A DNA stretch of 64,000 nt from UMGS1663 sp046964515 (GCA_046964515.1 JBKUYM010000006.1:1-64000); one strand, 5' to 3'; counted from the stretch's first letter, positions 26,085-36,139 are shown. The notes: generated by a model not told the origin, from the sequence alone. Program-made: numbers and translations.

Positions 26085-26552
26085 TTAATTCCCTCTTTCT
26101 TTTAAAAATCTAATAACATTAGAAATTCTTCTTTTTGAAACTAATTGGGAAGTTCCATCTGAAAATAAAACTACAATATTTCCAATCATCCCCAAGTCAA
26201 AACTTTTGATATGTTTTACATTAGCAATACAAGCATTAGAAATTCGAATAAATTCTTTTTTATTTAAGCCTTCTTCTAATTCATATAACTTTTTCTTTAT
26301 CTTAAAATCTCCTTGTCGTGTTTTACAATAATTTCCTTGTTCTTTGCTATAAAAATAGAAGATTTCCTCTACCGGAATAATAGAAATGGCATTTTCCTTT
26401 GTTCCTGTTATCGTTTCTATCTGGTTAGATATACTTTGTATACTTTCCATTATTTTGTTCAAAATTTGACATTCTCTAGAAGCTTTAATTATAATTTCTA
26501 CTTCTTCTGCAGGCATATCATCAGAAAGATTGGTATCTATTTTTATTTTCAT
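26085..26552 (-). CDS. LytTR-family DNA-binding protein
   Basis: 155 residues. An N-terminal ~50-residue helical part (no receiver domain) is followed by a LytTR domain: IIPVEEIFYFYSKEQGNYCKT, ELEEGLNKKEFIRISNACIANVKHIKSFD, and the final SKRRISNVIRFL. Single-domain LytTR regulators typically repress or activate their own operon. GGAGGGGG precedes ATG. Overlaps functionally with the downstream membrane gene. Confidence 0.88.
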   Translation of the reverse strand: MKIKIDTNLSDDMPAEEVEIIIKASRECQILNKIMESIQSISNQIETITGTKENAISIIPVEEIFYFYSKEQGNYCKTRQGDFKIKKKLYELEEGLNKKEFIRISNACIANVKHIKSFDLGMIGNIVVLFSDGTSQLVSKRRISNVIRFLKERGN

Positions 26553-26700
26553 TTATCCCCCTCCTATTATTTCTATATTACTCTTTTTTTCGACTTTTTT
26601 CCATAAAAAAAAGAAAAAGTCATATAACTGTATTCCTTTTTCTTATAACTGTTCTTTTATTTTCTTATTTTCACATAAATTCTATTCTTTTAGCAATTTA

Positions 26701-27492
26701 CTATGAAATCAATTCTAAATATTCCTTAAAAGCTTGTAATTGATAGACTCTATGTTCTTCTTTGCATTTTTTTATATAATTTTCTTTTTCTAGTTTATTT
26801 AACATCCATGGCTTTTTCTTACCTATAAAATGAATAGCAAAAATATCTTCAAAAGAATATTCTAAATCATTAACATAAAAATCTATATAGTTAGCAAAAA
26901 TGTTGTATTTTTCCTCCATATGAAGATTTTCTTTTTTCTCCCATTGATAATATTTTTCAATAATATCTTGATCACCCACTGCCTCTTGTACGTCTACTTC
27001 TTGTATCATTAATTCTATTAAATCTTTTGAGATTCCCTTTTCAGGTTTTATTATCATTAAGCCTGAATTTATCTTTGTCCAGTTCTCATTTCCCTTATAA
27101 TTTTTCCCAGCTATTACTGCTGACATATGCGGTTTATCAAATAAAAATTCTATATTTTTTCTTATAAATATATCACTATCTATATAAATTATCTTATTAA
27201 ACTCTGTTAAATCAAATATATAAAATTTGTCAAATGTATAACTCCAATTAGGAGATGTACTTTGTTTATTTTTTTCTCTAATTATGCTTGGTATATTTAT
27301 ACTATGCTTTCTTATTACTTGTAAATTATGACTTTTCAAATATAATTCTGTATCTTCTGAAATGTTTTCATTAATAATCACAACATAATTATGGCATTTT
27401 GGCTTTGTTTTCTCTATAGATTTAAAAAGCATTAAAACACCTTTTACATAATCCTCTGTACTTAATACTGTTACATATGCATATTTTTTCAA
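26701..27492 (-). CDS. family 8 glycosyltransferase
   Basis: 263 residues from TTG 27492 (GGAG 11 nt upstream). GT8 features: AYVTVLSTEDYVKGVLMLFKS at the start, the metal-binding DxD as YIDSDIFI, then NSGLMIIKP and GDQDI. It transfers a hexose from a nucleotide sugar; acceptor unknown. Last gene of a four-gene operon with two other sugar-transferase-like genes and a GNAT. Confidence 0.87.
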   Translation of the reverse strand: MKKYAYVTVLSTEDYVKGVLMLFKSIEKTKPKCHNYVVIINENISEDTELYLKSHNLQVIRKHSINIPSIIREKNKQSTSPNWSYTFDKFYIFDLTEFNKIIYIDSDIFIRKNIEFLFDKPHMSAVIAGKNYKGNENWTKINSGLMIIKPEKGISKDLIELMIQEVDVQEAVGDQDIIEKYYQWEKKENLHMEEKYNIFANYIDFYVNDLEYSFEDIFAIHFIGKKKPWMLNKLEKENYIKKCKEEHRVYQLQAFKEYLELIS

Positions 27493-27498
27493 TTTTTG

Positions 27499-28581
27499 TT
27501 ATTCTCCATTCTTACAAACTTTTATATATGCTTGGTCATCCTGTATAGATAATTTTGAATTAATTTCTTTTGGTAAATCTTTTCTAATTTCTGCAAAAAA
27601 CTTACATAATTTAATTGCTTCATTATATTTTTTATTCATTATTTCGTCTAATATCTTATTCGTATATACTTGTGTAATAATAACACCTTCTCTATTAGGT
27701 AATGCAAACATCCATTGCATTTCTTCAAAAATTTCTTTTATTTCTTTTTGTTCCAAATAATTTGTAGCATCTACTATTTTATAAATCATAAACATAATTG
27801 CTTTTGTAAAAAAGAAATTACGTAATTTATAATACGAATATTGATTTAACATCCTATAGATTTCTTGATAACCCTTATTATATTCTTTAAAATACTTACT
27901 GGTATAATTGTTACTTATAGATAAATTACCAGAATTTCTAATTCTATAATAATAAGTAACTTCTGGTATATAATATATTTTTCTTGCTTCCATATAAGTA
28001 CTTAAACAAAAGTAAGCATCTTCTGCCATGCAATCCTCTAAAAAATGTAAGTTTTTCTCTTTTATAAATTCTGTTCTATATATCTTATTCCATACTGCAG
28101 ATTCTAATATGAAAATAGACTTTGTATCATCTTGAATATTTACTTCAAATTTGTTATATTTTTGTATATCAAATATTGGCTCTTCCCATTTTATTCCGTT
28201 TTCGTTCATATTTTTATAATTAGAAATTACGCAATCAGCTTTTTGTTCTTCTATTGCCACATATAATTTCTCACAGGCGTTCTCTTGTAATAAATCATCT
28301 CCATCTACAAACATAACATATTGGCTATTAGCTAAGTTTATCCCTATATTTCTTGCTTTTCCAGGACCTCCACTTTTTTGAGGCACTTTTTTATATATAA
28401 TATTGTCATACTTTTCTATATAAGTTTTACAAATATTAGCAGTAGCATCTTTTGAAAAGTCATCTACCAAAATTAACTGTATATTTTGAAATCCAATAGA
28501 TTGCTTTATAATAGCTTCTATCATTTCTTGGATATATTTTTCTACATTATACATTGGTACAATAATTGCTATTTTGTACAT
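27499..28581 (-). CDS. family 2 glycosyltransferase
   Basis: 360 residues. GT2 signatures: IIVPMYNVEKYIQEMIEAI, LVDDFSKDAT, GPGKARNIGI and FVDGDD. Cytosolic, acts at the membrane on lipid-linked or surface glycans. Its start lies inside the end of the upstream gene (35-nt overlap) with AGGAGG present. The C-terminal ~130 residues are helical and unassigned. Confidence 0.92.
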   Translation of the reverse strand: MYKIAIIVPMYNVEKYIQEMIEAIIKQSIGFQNIQLILVDDFSKDATANICKTYIEKYDNIIYKKVPQKSGGPGKARNIGINLANSQYVMFVDGDDLLQENACEKLYVAIEEQKADCVISNYKNMNENGIKWEEPIFDIQKYNKFEVNIQDDTKSIFILESAVWNKIYRTEFIKEKNLHFLEDCMAEDAYFCLSTYMEARKIYYIPEVTYYYRIRNSGNLSISNNYTSKYFKEYNKGYQEIYRMLNQYSYYKLRNFFFTKAIMFMIYKIVDATNYLEQKEIKEIFEEMQWMFALPNREGVIITQVYTNKILDEIMNKKYNEAIKLCKFFAEIRKDLPKEINSKLSIQDDQAYIKVCKNGE

Positions 28582-29818
28582 GTTGTATCCTCCTAGTTAT
28601 TTTTTCTATTTCTATATCCTCTTTTAATAAATTCCATACTCTGTTTGTTTCTACATACTCCTCATAATGACTTTCTACCTGTTCATTATAACTTTGTAAT
28701 GTATCTAATAAACATATAAAATCACTATTTTTAAAAAGCTGATTCATTTTTGGAATACTTCTTTGTAATTTTTCCATAGCTTCTTCAATTAATTGTCTAT
28801 AGCTTTCTTTTTGTGTAATGTATAAAAATAAAGGTTTATACTTAATCCAACCTATACTTGCATTGAAAAAACGTTTTTCAATATCTTTACTCCCTAATTT
28901 TATTTTATCTAATTTTTGAGGATACTTCTCTTTCATAATATCTTTATACTGTAGAAACCCATCATGAAAATGGTAAATTGGTACTTTACAAATATTGGCA
29001 TCTTTTAACTGTATAGAAAAAAATGTATCTTCTCCTCTTGCGTTTGGTGGATTATAAAATGCAGGAATTTTATCAATTCTTTTTAAATTTATACATATTC
29101 CTGAGCCATATATCCATTCAGATGTTCTTGCTGGTTTTTCTTCTAAATGTAATTTATCTGCATAAGTAATTCCCTTCTGTTCTATCACTTTTTTTTGAAT
29201 TGATTTCCAATGAATAACTTCATTACTAATTCCATCTATAAAGTCTTTAAAATCTTCTTCTGTTACTGTATTATCATATTCAATATAGGGTATTGGTGCA
29301 TCATATCCACATCTATAACCTATTGTTATATCATTATTCATGATATTTTTTAAATGTTCTTTTATATTACATTGCTCTTTCCAAATAAGTTTTTTAGTAT
29401 CTGCATCTTTAATACAAGCCACTGGATATTCATCATCATCCCAAAACATTAGATAATCTATATTATTTTTCAATGCCCAATACATAATTGTATTTCTTGC
29501 TTTTCCATATCCATGTCCTATTACTAAATCAACTTCTTTTTTATTTAGATGATGCTTTTCCTGTATTCTGTTTTTTTCTAATTGAATTTCTTCTTCTCCA
29601 ATATATTGCACTTTTATTCCAGATTTGTAAACCTTCGGATTTATATTATAAAAATCCTCTTTTTCTAGACCATTATATTCCAAATCATATAAAATAAAAA
29701 AAGTTAAGTTAGCTTGTCCTTCTATTTGTTCTAAAAGTTTCTTATAATAATTATTAATAATATCACATACATTTTTTCTACCAGCAATGAATCCTATGCC
29801 TAATTCTGCTCTTTTCAT
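28547..29818 (-). CDS. GT-A-like glycosyltransferase, unassigned family
   Basis: 423 residues from ATG 29818 (AGGAG 7 nt upstream). MFWDDDEYPVA looks like the DxD metal site, preceded by GHGYGKARNTIMYWALKNNIDY, as in GT-A enzymes that read a nucleotide sugar. GEDTFFSIQLKD and YHFHDG later could form the acceptor site. I do not recognise a CAZy family. Sits between the GNAT and GT2 genes in the operon, 4 nt after the GNAT stop. Confidence 0.6.
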   Translation of the reverse strand: MKRAELGIGFIAGRKNVCDIINNYYKKLLEQIEGQANLTFFILYDLEYNGLEKEDFYNINPKVYKSGIKVQYIGEEEIQLEKNRIQEKHHLNKKEVDLVIGHGYGKARNTIMYWALKNNIDYLMFWDDDEYPVACIKDADTKKLIWKEQCNIKEHLKNIMNNDITIGYRCGYDAPIPYIEYDNTVTEEDFKDFIDGISNEVIHWKSIQKKVIEQKGITYADKLHLEEKPARTSEWIYGSGICINLKRIDKIPAFYNPPNARGEDTFFSIQLKDANICKVPIYHFHDGFLQYKDIMKEKYPQKLDKIKLGSKDIEKRFFNASIGWIKYKPLFLYITQKESYRQLIEEAMEKLQRSIPKMNQLFKNSDFICLLDTLQSYNEQVESHYEEYVETNRVWNLLKEDIEIEKITRRIQHVQNSNYCTNV

Positions 29819-29822
29819 ATAA

Positions 29823-30314
29823 TTACTCCTCACATTTTCTATTTTTATGACTATAATTTGCTAATTCTAATACATAATGTATTTCTCTTTTTTCTTCTGG
29901 TTTATCACTACTTTTATATTGTTTAAATCCATTTTTTTCATAGAAAGCAATCGCTCTATTTAATTGTTGATATGTTTCCAAATGTATATATTCATATTCA
30001 CGTTCTTTAACATAATTTATACACATATTTAGCATCTTTTGGGAAATTCCTTTTCCTCTATATGCTGAATGTGAATATACTTTTTTTAATAAAATATTTT
30101 TATCATCTATTTTTAAGAAACCTAATGTAGCAATTACTATATCATTTTCTAAAGCTACCCATAATTTATTATGTTCTTGTATAAATTCTTTATTATCTGC
30201 TTTCAGAATGCCATGACTAAATTCATTGAAACCATATTCTAATACTAATATATCATGCATAAGTTTATTTACTTCTTTTTTTAAACACTCATTGTATTCA
30301 ACAATATTAATCAT
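29823..30314 (-). CDS. GNAT family N-acetyltransferase
   Basis: 163 residues from ATG 30314 (GGAAAGGGAAG upstream). Acetyl-CoA site SAYRGKGISQKMLN (motif A, R/Q-x-x-G-x-G/A), then HLETYQQLNRAIAFYEKNGFKQY (motif B). First gene of the glycosyltransferase operon; may modify an amino sugar, but a protein target or a small molecule is equally possible. Confidence 0.88.
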   Translation of the reverse strand: MINIVEYNECLKKEVNKLMHDILVLEYGFNEFSHGILKADNKEFIQEHNKLWVALENDIVIATLGFLKIDDKNILLKKVYSHSAYRGKGISQKMLNMCINYVKEREYEYIHLETYQQLNRAIAFYEKNGFKQYKSSDKPEEKREIHYVLELANYSHKNRKCEE

Positions 30315-30409
30315 GTAACTTCCCTTTCCTTTCAATGTTTTATGTAACATTTATCTAAAATATTATACTATAAAAAACATTCTATGTCAATTTACGACAT
30401 TTGTGCCTC

Positions 30410-30446
30410 AAAAAAAGAGGCACTGACTTCTCAGCTCCTCTTTTCA
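30410..30446 (-). terminator. terminator of the suf genes
   Basis: On the minus strand AAAGAGG pairs with CCTCTTT, with inner CTGA/TCAG pairs, followed by T. The plus strand shows an alternative GTGCCTC/GAGGCAC hairpin at 30403-30423. Confidence 0.6.
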
Positions 30447-30470
30447 CCCATTTACTTTTATTTAGTACTC

Positions 30471-31388
30471 TTATTTCAAAAATCCTTTTATAATCTCTTT
30501 TTCTGCTTCTTCCTCATTTAATCCTAACGTCATTAATTTAATAATTTGCTCTCCTGCAATTTTTCCAATAGCAGCTTCGTGAATTAAATTTGCTTCTACA
30601 TAATTTGCTGTAATTTCTGGTATAGAAGTTACCTTCGCATGATCTTTAATGATTGCATCACATTCTACGTGTCCAAAACATGCTTCATTTCCATATATTT
30701 TAGAAACAAATTCTTGTGTAGAATTTTCTACGGCCACTGATCTAGAAGTTACTTGTGTACTAGAACCCTTTCCATTTAAATTTACCTCAAATATAGTTTT
30801 AGCCAATTGATTTCCATGTGTCATAATTTTTTCAGTAACTACAAAATTCGTATCCTCTTCTAAAGTCCCTTTTGTTGTTCTAATAGTAGAATCTACCCCT
30901 TTTATTTGCGTACTTTGCATTTCTAAAGAACTTCCCTTTTTTAAAGTAACCTCTGTCACAGGATTTAGAATGCGTTTTCCCGTACCTTCTCCTTCTCCAT
31001 AATGCGTTTCTATATATCTAACTTTAGCACCTTCTTCTAAGAAAAATCTATGTATACCATCATGTCTGGCATCTTTATGCTGATCATTATGAATACCACA
31101 TCCAGCAATAATAACTACATTTGCATTTTTCCCTATATAAAAATCATTATATACAACATCTGTTAATCCACTTTCTGTAATAATTACTGGTATATGCACA
31201 AATTCAAATTTTGTATTTTCTTTTACATATATATCAATGCCAGATACATCTTTTTTAGTAACAATATTAATATTTTCTGTTATTTTTCTTTCAATCCCTT
31301 TACCATTTTTACGAATATTATAAGCACCCGTATATTCACCTTCTGTATCTGAAATTTCTTTTAATAATTTCTTATCTATTTCATCCAT
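30471..31388 (-). CDS. SufB/SufD-family Fe-S scaffold (minimal SUF)
   Basis: 305 residues from ATG 31388 (GGAGG 8 nt upstream). The C-terminal beta-helix core is conserved: TYLIHxEA-type NYVEANLIHEAAIGKIAGEQIIKLMTLGLNEEEAEKEIIKGFL. The N-terminus is short, as in the two-gene SmsCB-type SUF systems rather than full SufBCDSU. With SufC it forms the cytosolic scaffold for Fe-S cluster assembly. No sufS or sufU adjoins, so the sulfur donor lies elsewhere. Starts inside the last codons of sufC. Confidence 0.88.
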   Translation of the reverse strand: MDEIDKKLLKEISDTEGEYTGAYNIRKNGKGIERKITENINIVTKKDVSGIDIYVKENTKFEFVHIPVIITESGLTDVVYNDFYIGKNANVVIIAGCGIHNDQHKDARHDGIHRFFLEEGAKVRYIETHYGEGEGTGKRILNPVTEVTLKKGSSLEMQSTQIKGVDSTIRTTKGTLEEDTNFVVTEKIMTHGNQLAKTIFEVNLNGKGSSTQVTSRSVAVENSTQEFVSKIYGNEACFGHVECDAIIKDHAKVTSIPEITANYVEANLIHEAAIGKIAGEQIIKLMTLGLNEEEAEKEIIKGFLK

Positions 31389-32097
31389 TTTCATTCCCTC
31401 CTAACTTGCAGCATGTTGGATTTCCTATCATGTCTTCTAACATTTCTTCTCTTGTTCCCATTCTTTCTATTTTTCCATTATGCATCAAAATAATTTGATT
31501 AGCTATCTTTAATATTTTCTCTTGGTGTGTAATAATTAGCGTACTACCCTTTACCAATTTTCTCATATCTTCAAAAATTGTAATTAAATTTTGAAAACTC
31601 CATAAATCAATGCCGGCTTCTGGTTCATCAAAAATAGTTAGTTTCGCATTTCTAACAGCAACACTAGCAATTTCTATTCTTTTTAATTCTCCACCTGATA
31701 AAGAATCGTTTACCTCTCTATCAACATACTCTCTTGCACATAATCCCACTTTAGATAAAATATCACAAGCTTCCTTTTTATTAATATCTTTTTGAGCAGA
31801 TAATTTTAGAAGATCATATACTGTAATCCCCTTAAATTTTACTGGTTGTTGAAAAGCAAATCCAATTCCTAATTTTGCTCTTTCTTCTATTTTTTTATTC
31901 GTAATATCTTGTCCATCTAATAAAACTTGTCCTTCATCTGGTTGTTCTATTCCCATAATTATTTTGGCAAGCGTAGACTTTCCAGAACCATTTGGTCCAG
32001 TAATAGCTACGAATTTATCTTGTTCTATATTTAAATTAATATGATTCAATATCTTCTTTTGGTCTCTTGTAAAGCATATATCTTTTAGTTCTAACAT
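31381..32097 (-). CDS. sufC: SufC Fe-S assembly ATPase
   Basis: 238 residues. Walker A GPNGSGKST, Q-loop FQQP, signature LSGGELKR, Walker B TIFDEPEAGID and switch ITHQE: the SufC variants of the ABC motifs. It powers SufB/D rearrangement during Fe-S cluster assembly. The Walker A Gly codon is in normal frame here, unlike the two exporter ATPases. First gene of the pair, behind a palindrome-controlled promoter. Confidence 0.94.
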   Translation of the reverse strand: MLELKDICFTRDQKKILNHINLNIEQDKFVAITGPNGSGKSTLAKIIMGIEQPDEGQVLLDGQDITNKKIEERAKLGIGFAFQQPVKFKGITVYDLLKLSAQKDINKKEACDILSKVGLCAREYVDREVNDSLSGGELKRIEIASVAVRNAKLTIFDEPEAGIDLWSFQNLITIFEDMRKLVKGSTLIITHQEKILKIANQIILMHNGKIERMGTREEMLEDMIGNPTCCKLGGNENG

Positions 32098-32125
32098 TTT
32101 TTCTCTTCTTTCTTCCTTTCTTTTT

Positions 32126-32171
32126 TGTTAACTTTAGTTAACATTTTAAACTGATTTTTATTTTTTGTCAA
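32126..32171 (-). promoter_or_regulatory. suf promoter with palindromic operator
   Basis: Minus strand TTGACA (32166-32171), 17 nt, TAAAAT (32143-32148), followed at once by the perfect palindrome arms TGTTAACT (32126-32133) and AGTTAACA (32136-32143). The palindrome overlaps the start site, a repressor position; regulator unknown, perhaps an Rrf2-type protein. Confidence 0.65.
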
Positions 32172-32184
32172 TAGTTTTTCTTCT

Positions 32185-33120
32185 TCAGCAATATTTTTCT
32201 ATACAATTTTTTATAGTTTTCCAATATAATTCCGGATTTACTTTAGCGCACTCTGCATGTGCTGCTCCTTTTATTATGAGTTGTTCTTTCGGCTTATTTG
32301 TCGTATTTACCAATTTTTCTTGCATATAGAAAGGAACAAATTTATCTTGGTCTCCGTGAATAAATAATACTGGAATATTTGCTTTTTCTAACTGCTTTAT
32401 ACAGTTTCCTTGTTTTAAGCTGTAACCTGCTCTTATTCTTGTTACTAAATCAGCCATATATAATATAGGAAATGGTGGTAAATGAAACAAGGTTTTTAAT
32501 TCCCAACTAAATTCTTCCCATATAGAAGTATACCCACAATCTTCTATCGCTAACTTCACATTCTTAGATAGTTTCTCTCCAATCGTCATCATTACAGTGG
32601 CTGCGCCCATTGAAACACCATATAATACAATTTGTACTTCTTTATCTTTTTTTATAAGATAGTTTATCCAATCAATTATATCTAATCGATCATGCCACCC
32701 CATTGCAATGTATTTTCCTTCACTTTTTCCATGACCTCTTAAATCCACCATTAAAATATGGTATCCCATTGTCAGAAAAGCTCTGGCTGCATACGTCATT
32801 TCCACAGCATCTGCTGTATAACCATGAATTAATATAGCCCATCTTTTACTACTTTGTTTTTGATTTTCTATACAATATCCATGTAGTCTTAAATTATTTT
32901 TTGTAGCCTGTATATAGACTTCTTTAGCATTTTCTTCTAACCATTCTTTGTCTTCTTCTTTTTGTTTTCTTTTATCTCTTTCTTCTTTACAATTTTGATC
33001 AGTATGTTTAAAAATAAAAGATTTAGAAGTTTTTACATTTAAAGCTATATTATAAAAGAAATTGCCTATCCCTATCATGATTATTAATAATACAACCATC
33101 ATTCCAATAAAAATATACAC
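32185..33120 (-). CDS. alpha/beta hydrolase, membrane-anchored
   Basis: 311 residues from GTG 33120 (an ATG six codons later is an alternative). N-terminal membrane span (about 3-23), then an alpha/beta hydrolase domain: oxyanion IHGYTAD, nucleophile YGVSMGAA (Ser), acid HGDQDKFVP (Asp) and base AAHAEC (His). An esterase or acylhydrolase at the outer membrane face; substrate unknown. Confidence 0.88.
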   Translation of the reverse strand: MYIFIGMMVVLLIIMIGIGNFFYNIALNVKTSKSFIFKHTDQNCKEERDKRKQKEEDKEWLEENAKEVYIQATKNNLRLHGYCIENQKQSSKRWAILIHGYTADAVEMTYAARAFLTMGYHILMVDLRGHGKSEGKYIAMGWHDRLDIIDWINYLIKKDKEVQIVLYGVSMGAATVMMTIGEKLSKNVKLAIEDCGYTSIWEEFSWELKTLFHLPPFPILYMADLVTRIRAGYSLKQGNCIKQLEKANIPVLFIHGDQDKFVPFYMQEKLVNTTNKPKEQLIIKGAAHAECAKVNPELYWKTIKNCIEKYC

Positions 33121-33271
33121 TTTTTTCTACTTTCCTTCCTTTATTTTTTTCCCATTATACCATATTTTGTTGCATCAGTAACTTGTATTTTATAAATCTT
33201 CATAATAAATTCATCTTTTTCTCTTATTATAGATAAATTGTCAAAAGGAAATTTTCCTTTTGACAACTTGA

Positions 33272-34000
33272 TTACTCTATTATATTAGTAGCATTATCCT
33301 TTGTCATCCCTTCTAAATTATAATACGTATTTGGTGTTGTTCCTACAATAACCGCTTCTGCTAATAAAACCTGATTAATAATTTGCTCTTCTACTGTATG
33401 ATAGGGTGTTAAAATAATGACTTTGCAGTTCACTTCTAAATAAATTCTATGTAAAGTTTGATTAATACCTGCTGAACTAAATTCTGAACGTAAATTAGTT
33501 TCTATATTACCTATTGTTGACATTTGAAAAGAAATTTTTGGGCCTCTCCCAGATAATAATTTACTTCCTGTAAAACTACCTAAAGGAATGTAAAATGTTT
33601 CATTGTCGGTTTTATTTAACTCCTCTTGTATTTTAACAGCTACATCTGAAATAATTTCATTAACCACAATTACATTAGAACTTAACATGCTAATATTTCC
33701 ATTGCTATCTTTGGTTACATTACACAAATCATCATAGCGATATCGATTCATAACATTAGTTGCCTGTTCATTAGATATTTTTGTCGCAATACTTTTTGCT
33801 AGATTTTTACATTGTTCATCTAAAATTGGTGATATTGCTTGTAAAATCACATTAACCGTTATAAAAGCCACGATTAGGATTGTCATCATCCTCATCCATT
33901 TTACGCGTTTTTTATTTTCTGGGCTATTCGGATGTTTCCACGTTTTTTTAATTATAAAATTAGGAATTTGAATACGTCTTCTAGAATAAATTTTATCCAT
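33272..34000 (-). CDS. yunB: sporulation protein YunB
   Basis: 242 residues, full length. Basic N-terminus and one membrane span (about 34-56), then the YunB domain with DVAVKIQEELN, IPLGSFTGSKLLSGRGPKI and HRIYLEVNC. In Bacillus yunB is sigma-E dependent; role in sporulation unclear. AAAGGACG lies upstream. Confidence 0.9.
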   Translation of the reverse strand: MDKIYSRRRIQIPNFIIKKTWKHPNSPENKKRVKWMRMMTILIVAFITVNVILQAISPILDEQCKNLAKSIATKISNEQATNVMNRYRYDDLCNVTKDSNGNISMLSSNVIVVNEIISDVAVKIQEELNKTDNETFYIPLGSFTGSKLLSGRGPKISFQMSTIGNIETNLRSEFSSAGINQTLHRIYLEVNCKVIILTPYHTVEEQIINQVLLAEAVIVGTTPNTYYNLEGMTKDNATNIIE

Positions 34001-34064
34001 ATATCGTCCTTTCCTTCACAAAGAAAAATGTCGCATGTATTTATGATATATGCGACATTTTCTT

Positions 34065-35597
34065 TTAACGTGACATAGGAATGAATAATTGCTCTCCTAC
34101 ATTAATTTTATTCTCATTTTCTATTTCATTCATTTTAACAATATTGGGTACCGTACTCTTAAATCTTTTAGCAATATTCCACAAGGTATCTCCTGGTTTT
34201 ACAAAGTAAATCACTAAACTATATCGCTCTTCTTTTCTAGTCTCTTCTATTGCAATTTCTTCTATCACATTGATATTTCTCACATTTGAAACTTGCACAC
34301 TAAATTGTAAGTCTATTTTTATATCCATACTTTCATCTGGCATAACCACAAAATCCTGCATAATTAATTCCATATTGGTTTCTACTTGGCTATTTTGGTC
34401 AATTCCTATGCAATCCATCGTATAATGAAATGGTAAATTTACATTTTGTGTACTCATTCTACTACTATTATCTGCTGCAAATAAGAAAGTCAGTGCTAGT
34501 TCTCCTTCATAGATAATACGGTCTTTTAAAACAGTTTGTTTTGTAATACTTGGAAGAACATCTACATCATAAATTTTGTGATTACCAATTTCATTTATAA
34601 ACTGTTTTTCTCTTACTGCACAAACATCTGTTATTATCTGTTTTTCTGACATAGCTTTTATCATTTTTTGTTTATAGGCTAAATTAACAGTTGGACTATA
34701 TAAATCTTGTATCACATTAACATCTTTTGTTTCATATACATGAGCACTTAATTCTAATTCAATTTCTACATAAATGGAATGTTCTTCTACGTTATTCGGT
34801 TTCATCAACACATTTTTTATTTCATATTGCATGTCACATAGATGTTCATCTGCTACATTTGGCATATCAATAAATCCCATAACTGGTATATTATTGCTTA
34901 TCATATTTATACGATTATCTGTTGTTAAGTATACTATTTTAACATTAGCATCCGCTTTTGCTAATACTTTATTATAACTAATTTTAGTCTCTTTATTTTT
35001 AACTAAAACATCCACCTTCATAATTTCTGCTAAATCATCTACATTATCTATCATAATAGTATCTTTTGCATATACTTTTGTAGTTCCTGTTCCCAATAGT
35101 GAACTAATTCTTAAATTCTCATTTAATAACTGTACATCTGGAACGGTGTCTATTTGTTTAATAAATTCTACCTCTTCATTAGAAAATACTTTTAGTTCCA
35201 TGTCCATAATAGCCTTTACACTTACTTTTCTACCATTTAAAACTCTACACTCTACAGATTTTAATGTTACTTGTTGTTCTAACATCATAGATTCTTTCAC
35301 TTTATCAAAGTCTACTATTTGTGAAAATTCTAGATTGGTATTTAGACTTCTAACACTTGCATTTTCATCATCTGCTAAATACATAATGTATACATTAATA
35401 CAGCCATCTATTTTTATTTTTCCATCTAAGACCTCTTTTTTATAGATACAAACGGTTCCATTGGTGTGAATGGTACTTAAAATATCTGGTTTTATATCCG
35501 GTACTACAAAGTCTTCTTCTACCATCATGGTATCTATTTTTTTTCCAATCATTTGATTTATACATAATGTCTCTTTGGCTGTGTTTTCTTCTGCCAT
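34065..35597 (-). CDS. SPOCS and LysM domain spore protein
   Basis: 510 residues from ATG 35597 (GGAGGG 8 nt upstream). Three repeats of the SPOCS (DUF3794) fold, then a C-terminal LysM (about 462-510: YFVKPGDTLWNIAKRF). SPOCS/LysM proteins such as SafA and SpoVID-like factors localise to the spore surface. No signal peptide, consistent with assembly from the mother cell. Neighbours are yunB, veg and yabG. Confidence 0.88.
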   Translation of the reverse strand: MAEENTAKETLCINQMIGKKIDTMMVEEDFVVPDIKPDILSTIHTNGTVCIYKKEVLDGKIKIDGCINVYIMYLADDENASVRSLNTNLEFSQIVDFDKVKESMMLEQQVTLKSVECRVLNGRKVSVKAIMDMELKVFSNEEVEFIKQIDTVPDVQLLNENLRISSLLGTGTTKVYAKDTIMIDNVDDLAEIMKVDVLVKNKETKISYNKVLAKADANVKIVYLTTDNRINMISNNIPVMGFIDMPNVADEHLCDMQYEIKNVLMKPNNVEEHSIYVEIELELSAHVYETKDVNVIQDLYSPTVNLAYKQKMIKAMSEKQIITDVCAVREKQFINEIGNHKIYDVDVLPSITKQTVLKDRIIYEGELALTFLFAADNSSRMSTQNVNLPFHYTMDCIGIDQNSQVETNMELIMQDFVVMPDESMDIKIDLQFSVQVSNVRNINVIEEIAIEETRKEERYSLVIYFVKPGDTLWNIAKRFKSTVPNIVKMNEIENENKINVGEQLFIPMSR

Positions 35598-35705
35598 AAC
35601 CATATCCCTCCTTTTTAGTTTTATTATTTAATGTATATGGTCAAGACACAAAAAAAATTCCTAAAATAGGAATTTTTGATATTTTTTATTCTATTTACCT
35701 TTTGT

Positions 35706-35987
35706 TTATGCCTTTACATCCATCATTGGTGGGATAAGTGGGCAATAATTTTGTCCATCAAATACATCTACTTCCACAGTTCTGGTTAGAACATCTGTGT
35801 AGCTATAGGTAACATTTCTTTCATTTTCTTCGTATTTTACTACAAAAATATTAGGATAAGCTTTTTCTATAGTTGCTTCTTTTTCAAACGATTTGCTCCT
35901 TCCTAAAGACCCTTTGACAATAACTTTCTGTCCAATGATATCTCCTATATCACTTTTTAGATTCGTTATATCACTTTTACAAATCAT
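35706..35987 (-). CDS. veg: Veg family protein
   Basis: 93 residues, with the Veg pattern DIGDIIGQKVIVKGSLGRSKSFEKEATIEKAYPNIFVV. A small cytosolic beta-barrel-like protein linked to biofilm genes in Bacillus. AGGTGAT before ATG. It follows yabG as in Bacillus (yabG-veg), supporting both calls. Confidence 0.9.
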   Translation of the reverse strand: MICKSDITNLKSDIGDIIGQKVIVKGSLGRSKSFEKEATIEKAYPNIFVVKYEENERNVTYSYTDVLTRTVEVDVFDGQNYCPLIPPMMDVKA

Positions 35988-36139
35988 TTACATCACCTAC
36001 TTCTTTATGATGAGCTTATTGTATCATAAAGTACATAAATTGTCAAAGTAACACTTCTTATGTCGTTTGCTGTAATTGCCATGATTTCAATCTTTCTTCG
36101 TTTATATTACATTTATGTTACAATTCGATTACTTGAATA

